A DNA stretch of 64,000 nt, taken from NCBI GenBank assembly GCA_963922205.1, contig CAWUHX010000024.1:1426001-1490000 (forward strand), written 5' to 3'. The position numbers were made by a program, and so were the translations under genes. The notes beneath the pieces are model-generated. The model was not told the DNA's origin. It ran no database searches and saw only the letters and a program-made list of their open reading frames with translations. Of the stretch, positions 56,972 to 64,000 are shown piece by piece. Position 1 is the first letter of the stretch. Each line of letters begins with the position of its first letter. This stretch comes from Romanomermis culicivorax (lineage: Eukaryota; Nematoda; Enoplea; Mermithida; Mermithidae).

Positions 56972-57212
56972 CCTGTAAGAGATCCGACCCGTTGGGGGGA
57001 TCCCAAAATTTGGGTGTGGGGGTCGAAACAATGCAAAAAATTTCGAAAATTTTCCCAAAAAGCCACTTTTTTCCCAATTTTTTTCAAGTGTGCGGGGGGG
57101 GGGGGGTTGGGTATAGGGTTGACCAAGTTGAGGGTGAGGGTTCCGATGGGTATAGTGTTCGACCAAGTTGCGGGTGGAGGTACCCCCCAGCCCTCGCACA
57201 AGCACTGGTATG
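56972..57212 (+). repeat. Repeat family R3, copy 2, with 13-G run
   Basis: ACCTGTAAGAGATCCGACC, then AAAATTTTCCCAAAAA, 13 G in a row, GTTGACCAAGTTG twice, and GGTACCCCCC. It parallels the copy at 56521. A shorter relative, with ACTTGATCGAACAATATACC, is near 63358-63420 in the other orientation. Confidence 0.65.
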
Positions 57213-58168
57213 CCAATGCCATGCCGGTGATTCCTGAACTATTCTAGGAGTTGCCTATGGATTTCCGTATTCATGAAACTTTGACATGAGTGATTATAAG
57301 ACGTAACAACATAATTCTCAAGGTTGAAGTTCAACGAAGAGGCTTAATTTGATAATTTAATTTTGTGGCTTTTTATGTGTGAGCTTTGAATATTGTATGT
57401 CAAAATGAACTGAGATGACCATGTAGCAAATGACTAGGCATGGGCGATGTACTGATGTTTTCAATCAGCCAGACACTGCGGTAAACCAACTGGATAACAA
57501 AAAAAAATGAGCTAGAAATGGGCAAAACGGTAAAAATCACATTAATTTTGGATTGATGATAGACAACCGAAGATCAGAGATCTGGCCCACAACCGAAAAT
57601 CTGGATTCTTCAACCAGCATGAACTTCTCTCATTGTCTAACACTGCGCATGACTCTAACATGAAAGAGCATGCTACTACAAAAACAGCATATACTTGCAA
57701 AAACAATATGGGTTTATCTGTAGTCAGTCGATACAGAAATTCAGTTGGTTCTCAAATCCTCTCCGTCTTTGCCAAGCCGAATCAGGCTAGAAAACCGGCT
57801 GTAGTACATTTATTTCGAAGAAAATAGACAAAATACAATCAAAGTTGATTGTCGGGCTTATTTCAGAGTCTATCAAGAGCTCCCAAGGTCAGATTTTCAG
57901 ATAGGAGTAAATTTAATAATTTGCGGCGGCAATGTATAGCTAAATGTCCAATATAAATGCACCAGTTTTGACAAAACTAGCCACCCAGTGGTCAATTCTT
58001 AGGACTTCGGTTAGGGGTAATACCCCCTCGTACCCCTCCCTATGGGACAGTCTGGACACTTTTGAACAAAATAAAAATGAAATTATCATGTTGAACATAA
58101 TTCTTTTCTCTGTACTGTTAGCCAGTTTTCCAATCAAACTGGCCACTGGCCCTGACTCAATTTTTGAT
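57213..58168. other. Interval without a supported gene
   Basis: Short frames only; the plus-strand frames at 57633-57827 and 57944-58255 have no recognisable domain. Probably intergenic. Confidence 0.35.
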
Positions 58169-58176
58169 CCAGGGCT

Positions 58177-59146
58177 TAGTGATCGTATGGGGGCAGAATT
58201 TCGCCCCCGGTCGGGGTCGGGGTTGACAAACCCCGGTTTTCGGGGTCGGGGTTGAAAAAACCTGAAATTAGGTGTTTAGAGATGAAAATAATCATGAATA
58301 ACGATTCAATCGTTTCAAAAATAACTTGAGAGTTTCTTCAAAAATTTATTCATTTTTTTTATTCAGTTTTTAACCATAAAGTCATTTTTGCAGTACAGAC
58401 ATTTCGCTTTATCGTCCGGTAAAGGATCCAAATGCTGCCAAATTATCGATTGTTTCGGCATGGTGATTGTAAGACGTGAAATAAACTTAGTCTAGTCTAA
58501 ATGCAAATTTGTAGGTATGTATATGCGTATAACTAACTTGAACTAATCGCGGCTACTGATAGAATAATGACCTACATATAAAACTCTAGTTTAATAAGAG
58601 GTGAGATGAGAGGTGAGAGACAGAATACTATGAATGACGCAATGACACGTGTCGCGTGTTGAATTTTAATGAATGGAATAAATTCAACCGCTATCGTTTG
58701 AATGTGCAGCTGATAGTATGTGCTGTGTGTAATACTAACATGTACCTAACAAAGTATAATAATATCGTGTAATGTACGACGCCTCTCTCAAATAAATGTG
58801 ATGTGTCATGCATGAACGATGCGAGCGAGATATAATGCACGATAATGGAAGCGTGGGTCTGCAGTGCAGAGTAGGTAGAATACACGTGGACGTGTGGGTA
58901 ACTGATAGTGAGTGATACATGTTAATATATGTACGGCCATAAACATGAGTAATATATAATATAATTAAAAAACAAAGCAACGACGTAAATTTTTTGTTCA
59001 ATAATTTTTTGAATAACTTGAAAAATTTTACCCCCGAAAAAACGCCCAACCCCGACTCCTAAAATTTAGCCCCCAGTCGGGGTTCGGGGTCGGGGTTTTA
59101 CCCGGGGTTTTTCGGGGTCGGGGTCGGGGTACCCGTACAATCACTG
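58177..59146. mobile_element. Non-autonomous hAT-type DNA transposon (970 bp) with G-rich ends
   Basis: The left end TAGTGATCGTATGGG and the right end (read inward) CAGTGATTGTACGGG form a 15-bp terminal inverted repeat with three mismatches, starting in the CAGTG manner of hAT elements. The 8-bp flanks are CCAGGGCT (58169-58176) and CCGGGGCT (59147-59154), 7 of 8 identical, the duplication length typical for hAT. Inside both ends are runs of GGTCGGGGTCGGGG. The interior has no transposase, so the element would depend on one supplied in trans. Confidence 0.8.
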
Positions 59147-59154
59147 CCGGGGCT

Positions 59155-60764
59155 ACTTTCACAATTCACAAGTACGGTGGTTGAGTCGTACCTCTCACAT
59201 GCTCAGCGGTGTCAAGCACAAATACAATTAGTCGAAATTACAGTTTTATGGCGCCTAGTGCAGGAATATATGTTGTAATTCTTGGGATTGGAAAATCCGC
59301 TGTTTTTTCGAAATTATGCTTATTTGGGAAAAGTGTTTTAAAAAGCTGAAAATGTTAATTATCGACGCACGGAAAACAATATTGGTGCGTTTTCTAACGT
59401 GAGCACCTGAAATTATCCAACGAAGTGGGAAATAGTGAGTTGTTTTTCGAACATTGCTCTACACCTACTCTGGTTGTTAGTGCATGAATTGTGAAATTTC
59501 TATAGCTCATTGGCTTGGGTACATGAAAACAATTATCCATTTGGAATATGTGACCATTGGAAATCTGCACAATAAAGTATCACTGAACCGCTTCATTTTG
59601 GTGCAAGCAAAACCTTTATAGAGGTGCCCTTAACTCTTCTAAAGGTTCAATAGTACCTATAAATAGAAGTAGGTGCTAGAGAAAACGCCACTTAATTATT
59701 TCAGTTCATTATTATTTTCTGTGGTGCAGTGTGTGTCAGTTCTGTGGTGCACAGTTTGGTACAGGTCAATTTTTACGCCACAGAATCAATAGAAAGGCTC
59801 AGATGCGTTTGGTACATCTGGCCCCTTGTCTGGTGCCGAGAACTAGTCCGTCTGGTAGTTGCCAGCTGAGCTATTTTCCATGTATATGATACTTTGACCA
59901 TTTTTTCTAGTGGTTACTTAATGTGATTGTCAAGAATCTAATGTTTCCGTCATGTGAACAAAATATTCGCATTCGAGACATATGAAACACAAAAAGCGAA
60001 AAACTATAAGTGATCTGCTTCGTTGGTAATATATATGGAATAAAGTTATTCTTGAACGGGTTGAAAAAGAACTACTCTAGGAATGTTTTGTGCAAGTGAA
60101 CAAGCAAGTAATCCTGAACTCTTGACCTTCTAATACAGTGCAAAATAACACTATTGAACTTCTAGGTTGCTGCTAGCAGAACTTGATGAATAGAAAGATC
60201 GCCACCACTTGAAATGTTTGCTCTGTTAAATTTTTCGATGACTCGTTTCACGATTTTCAAGCTTCGCTGTACACCCACTGAATGACAAAAATCGTATGCT
60301 TGATGAGAAACTGTTCTTGACTAGCAAGTTCTTTATTTCTAAGCAGATTGTAATTCGTGTTCAATCATTTTCGAGACTCCAGCAAAAGTTCAAAGACCTA
60401 ATAGGGGTGAAGACTTTGCGAGTTATAGTCACAGTAGTTGAAACGTTATATTAAAGTCTGGCTTTTAGAAATAGACTGGCGTTGTATATTGCAACGAAAC
60501 TAATGAAGATTAGATTAAAATCATACTCCTTAACCACAAATCACTTAAAAAATCCAATTGTAATGGTAAACAACTGTAAGCTGTCAAAATTCATTCCTAG
60601 CCGGACCGACTGCAAGTGACCAGTCGTAGTTTGATCGCAGTTCAGATGGGTTTACTCGAACCTGACGCGTACGTACTTCGAACCAACTTATTATGGATGA
60701 TGGAACTCATATTTTGATGAAACATAAACTCTACGGGTGCAACGCGAGAAGTATATTGTAACAT
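59155..60764. other. Interval without a supported gene
   Basis: 1.6 kb without long frames or recognisable repeats. Base composition is more even than in the rest of the window. It could hold introns or regulatory DNA of a gene outside the window; I see no proof. Confidence 0.35.
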
Positions 60765-60770
60765 AATAGA

Positions 60771-60960
60771 ACCGGGCGCTGAATAACCAACGTAATGATA
60801 TAATGTTACTCAGCGCCCGGCGCTGCATAAAAAAAATTAACATGCTTGGTTATTCAGCGCCGGGCGCTGAATAAAAAAAATTAAGACGGGAGGATATTCA
60901 GCGCCGGGCGCTGAATAACCACTGCCTACAGGTATGGCTAGATGGACTCGAGTCCATCTC
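60771..60960. repeat. Palindrome array 2 followed by an ACTCGAGT repeat
   Basis: Four units centred near 60778, 60819, 60863 and 60907, about 41-44 bp apart. Two of them read TATTCAGCGCCGGGCGCTGA, extended by ATAA. CCACTGCCTACAGG and then GATGGACTCGAGTCCATC (60941-60958) follow directly. The same pairing of this palindrome with the ACTCGAG family occurs near 56400-56860. Confidence 0.8.
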
Positions 60961-61079
60961 ACTGTTTTTTTTGGGTATTTGGTAGAAAAATCTTGCTTTT
61001 CGTTAAATTCGCCAAAAAGCAACACGGGATCAACTATTTATCCATTATGTTGATAATTAAAAGCTATAAGCATTACGTA

Positions 61080-61800
61080 CATACATGTACATAGGGGGGT
61101 AGGGGAGGATAAACCCCCATACCTGAGACCCTGTCCACCCCGCCTGGCCCAAAAAAATCGTCAAACGCCCCCCTGAACTTTTTTCAATACAGCTTTTTTG
61201 ATGATTTTTGTGCATATTTTGTATGAGAAACTAGCTTTCAAAACCTTTTTTGTTTTTTTGCTCACCAACCCCCAAACCCCCTGGATAAAAAGTCTGGAAA
61301 ATTCTTGCCGTGCATGTCTGATTACGTAGGATGACATTTTCTAACCGCGCACTGGAATGATATAGAAAAATCGTTTAATACTTAAAAACCCGCGCGGAGC
61401 GCCGGAAAATTTTCATAATTTAGGTTTCACTCATCCGCTGCGCTCAAAACTTTCACTAACGATTAAGTGTCTTTAGAGAATTTATCCTCTCTGTTCCGTA
61501 TAAAAAAATAACTACCTGTTGCAGAGAAAAAAATTGGTCCAAAGCTGGGAAACTTTCCCAAGTTGGTGGGAAACTTCGGTCAGAGCGGGTAACTTTGGTC
61601 GATTAAAATTTTTTGCGCTGCGCTCTTTTCTATTCGATCTTACTTCTTTGTCAGACGAATTATTTCATCCTGTATATAATTATATCGATTACGTACTTCG
61701 GAATATGGTCAGGCGCTACGAAAGAAAGTCACAGCGTAATCCAGGATTTTTTAAAAGGGGGGGGGGGGAATTTCCAGAATTTTTTTAGAATATACTGAAT
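61080..61800. repeat. Mixed repeat debris with 12-G run
   Basis: GATAAACCCCCATACCTGAG (about 61110) resembles the R3 start. GGAGCGCCGGAAAATTTTC at about 61396 is the R1 hairpin in inverse orientation, and AAAATTTTTTGCGCTGCGCTC (about 61605) is a worn one. 12 G occur at 61757-61768. No gene. Confidence 0.45.
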
Positions 61801-62139
61801 AAAAAGAAAATCATTTTTGTAGGAAAGCCCACTTTTTTTCAGTTAGCTTATGTGTGCTTGGATTAGTAGCTAAATTCTATGTTGGACGAAAAGTATGTAA
61901 GTATAATTTAATCTGGGAATTGTGATGTATAAGTACAATGATATTGCTGGAAATTTTATTCTAAAATTTATGATTTAAGTTTAATCTAACATTTATGATA
62001 TCAGTTTAATCGTATACGACGTAGATTTTGGAAAAAAATCCGAAAAAATGTAGAAAAAAATTAGGGAGGAAATTCCCCCCTTTCCCCCTCTAAATACTGG
62101 CCTGCTTCTAGTAGAAATATTTTTTGTGCCGTTGGCATA

Positions 62140-62690
62140 AATTTTTTCGGCCTGTTGTGCCATTTGGTACAAATGTTGGTGCACAAAAAACACTGCTCTG
62201 TTCATTTAGTGGAATTGTAAACTGAAATTTTTATTTTTGGTGTTTGATTCAAACAGAAAAATTGACATTGTTGACACAACTTTGCTACCACCAAAGATTT
62301 CCACAACTTTCGACTTAGTTTTCTTCTGGAGAAAGCAATTATAGACAAAACATCCTTAATTTAATCATTACATAATATACATCGTTGTTAGAGAGAAATT
62401 CGTAGCCGAAAATAAAAGAAAAATGTAAACTTCCTGATCAATAAAAATATTTTAATTCTCGCAGCATTCAATTTCGTTTCCAATCGTATAAACTGTTCTC
62501 TCAATCAGTTTTTCTTATCTCACTGACGTGGTTAGATAAAAATATAGTAGGCTCGATTTTTATATAAATTAGTGCGGTGAAAGTACCCTTGATTATGTTT
62601 CTATCAAACTTTAGGCTCGAAACTTTTTAAAAGCTGTCAGTATGTTTTAAGAAAGGGAAATTTTTTTGGCCTTTCGTGCCAATTTGCATG
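62140..62690 (+). repeat. Dispersed repeat family R2, copy 2
   Basis: Parallels 55836-56400 in the same orientation. It is preceded by GTTGTGCCATTTGGTACAAATG and TGCACAAAAAACACTG, which end the first copy, so the unit may be tandem in origin. Confidence 0.65.
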
Positions 62691-63150
62691 TGCACAAAAA
62701 ACACTTTTTCGCTGTCATTCGCGCCACTGTTTTTTCGCGAAATCTGTGTTTTTGCGAAAAAATCTGGAAATGCGAGAAAAATTTCGGGATGTTCCGCTAT
62801 ATGGCGCGACCGTTACGTGTCGACTCACTTGCTAGTTAGCATTCAACAGTTACTATCACCTAGAAATGTCCCATCTCAGTTTATTTTTGATATTGCGGCT
62901 TGACCAAAGTCAAAATTTCTTTTACAAAATTTTTCTGTAGTTTTAACAGTGGCAGACGTTCCTACTGGTTGAAAAAGCTAAATTTTTAGTTGCTTGTCTG
63001 ATTTTTCATGCATTTTGTCTGGCTATGAAGAGTAATTGGATTGACTGTAAGATGAAAACACTTATCCAGGAAATAAATGTTGCGAAGATTCATTTTCCAG
63101 CATCCTACAATATCAAAATCTGAAAAAATTTTCGGCGTTCCACGCCTAGA
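62690..63150 (+). repeat. Dispersed repeat family R1, worn copy
   Basis: GCGCCACTGTTTTTTCGCGAAA, purine run, ATGGCGCGACCGTTACG, CAACAGTTACTATCA, ATTCATTTTCCAGC and AAAATTTTCGGCGTTCCACGCC, in the order seen at 54590-55150. Confidence 0.55.
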
Positions 63151-63449
63151 CTCTATTTATAAATTTTGCTGTTTCGCCCAAATTTATGAAACATCGTTCG
63201 TTCCAAGCTGATGTTTTAGATGATTAGAAACATCCGCACATTATTAAAGCCTGAAATCTATTCAAGCCTTATAATAAAGAAGAAAAATATCCAGGACTCA
63301 AATCATTAGGCCGGAAAAATCAAATAAGCGTTAAACATACCTTCAATTGGAAGGGAGGTATTGGCGCGACCCCCAACTTGATCGAACAATATACCAAAAT
63401 GTTGGGACCCCCAACTCGGAAAAATTAGGGAAAAATAGCTTTTTTTGGT

Positions 63450-63631
63450 TAGTGCAACCCGACAGCTCAAGCTGGGGATAATCTCGACATCGAGCGCTTG
63501 ATAATCCTGACGACGTTAATATTATATTAAATTTGAAATCATCGACATGTTAGTGCGACCGCTGAAACGGAGGTAATCCCCTTTTTGTTCGAGATTATCT
63601 TGAGCTCGAGCTTGGACCTCTTTAGTGCAAC
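63450..63631 (-). mobile_element. MITE-like unit, copy 2
   Basis: Reverse complement of the unit at 10099-10254, about 26 bp longer. It is bounded on both sides by TTAGTGCAAC in direct orientation, with inner inverted repeats CAGCTCAAGCTGGGGATAAT and ATTATCTTGAGCTCGAGCTT. Confidence 0.65.
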
Positions 63632-63899
63632 TGGGTTATGGTTGCAGTCATTCGGCACCATCTTTAAATGGGACAACAAGTTAAAACATACAAAAATGCC
63701 AAAATTGCGAATTTTTCCTCATGGGCACAATTTTAATGCTTGGAATTGATTCACACGATTGATCTTACTTTAAGAAGACTTTATGTTATAACTTTTACTC
63801 CGAAAAAACCGAGTTGGATTTTATCTGTTTACTTTCCACAGTTGATTCCTGCTTTATGGACAATAAATTTAGTAAAAAAGTTCAATGCAGTTGAAAGCC

Positions 63900-63980
63900 A
63901 GTGTTTTTTTGTACTCGGTCCATTTGTACTGGTACAAACGACCTCTCAAAAACCGTTTGTACCAGAGGTCCCCAAGGTCG
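63900..63980. repeat. Palindromic words near the window end
   Basis: TTTGTACTGGTACAAAC and GTTTGTACCAGAGGTCC pair with each other around 63926-63970. This may be the start of another repeat cut by the window edge. Confidence 0.35.
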
Positions 63981-64000
63981 AAAATTTGGGTAGGGGTAAA

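Noticed and set aside
57944-58255. 103-codon plus-strand frame running into the hAT-type element
   Set aside because: It crosses the left border of the element and has no domain, so it is chance.

Overview
This is a repeat-rich, AT-rich animal (invertebrate) genomic window, not bacterial. The evidence is short phase-matched introns, AATAAA sites, an L1/Tx1-type LINE, PIF/Harbinger, hAT and Ty3/gypsy elements, and an intron-free 7TM receptor. The species cannot be named from the sequence. A nematode or another small invertebrate fits best, but that is a guess.

Layout. 1-4115: LINE on the minus strand, its 3' end cut by the window, reading frames broken. 4585-5004: candidate two-exon minus-strand gene. 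6137-7051: single-exon 7TM receptor. 8400-8970: ~98-bp tandem repeat. 9148-10880: foldback-like inverted repeat with small MITE-like units. 14530-14973: two-exon small secreted cysteine-rich protein. 16509-43953: a nest of LTR retrotransposons. 45.5-46.9 kb: two minisatellites. 48.8-52.6 kb: decayed PIF/Harbinger transposon. 52861-54552: foldback element with an extremely AT-rich centre. 54.5-57.2 kb and 60.8-63.2 kb: dispersed repeats and palindrome arrays. 58177-59146: non-autonomous hAT-type element with an 8-bp target duplication. 63450-63631: second copy of the MITE-like unit.

The main interest is the LTR nest. An old minus-strand Ty3/gypsy element A (LTRs 16509-16954 and 42873-43953) was hit by a much younger relative, element B (18728-33372; two 618-bp LTRs differing at 3 positions; TGCG target duplication). 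A's right LTR also carries a solo LTR (43400-43938; AATG duplication). B encodes a normal Gag-PR-RT-RH-IN polyprotein and, downstream in the env position, a large third ORF. That ORF begins with a DEDDy-type 3'-5' exonuclease-like domain and has no normal start codon in its long exon. A short upstream exon with an ATG, a GTAAGT donor and a TTTAG acceptor in matching phase supplies one. Old element A carries a decayed homologue of the same ORF with donor, acceptor and phase at the same places. Two divergent elements in one window therefore support a conserved, spliced, exonuclease-bearing third gene in this lineage.

In B, both the polyprotein and ORF3 end at a TGA beyond which clearly coding-like sequence continues in frame (the integrase GPY/F segment; an Arg/Gly-rich tail). 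These may be recent nonsense changes or leaky stops. Element A has lost its RT/RNase H region. Most other long intervals show no gene I can support.
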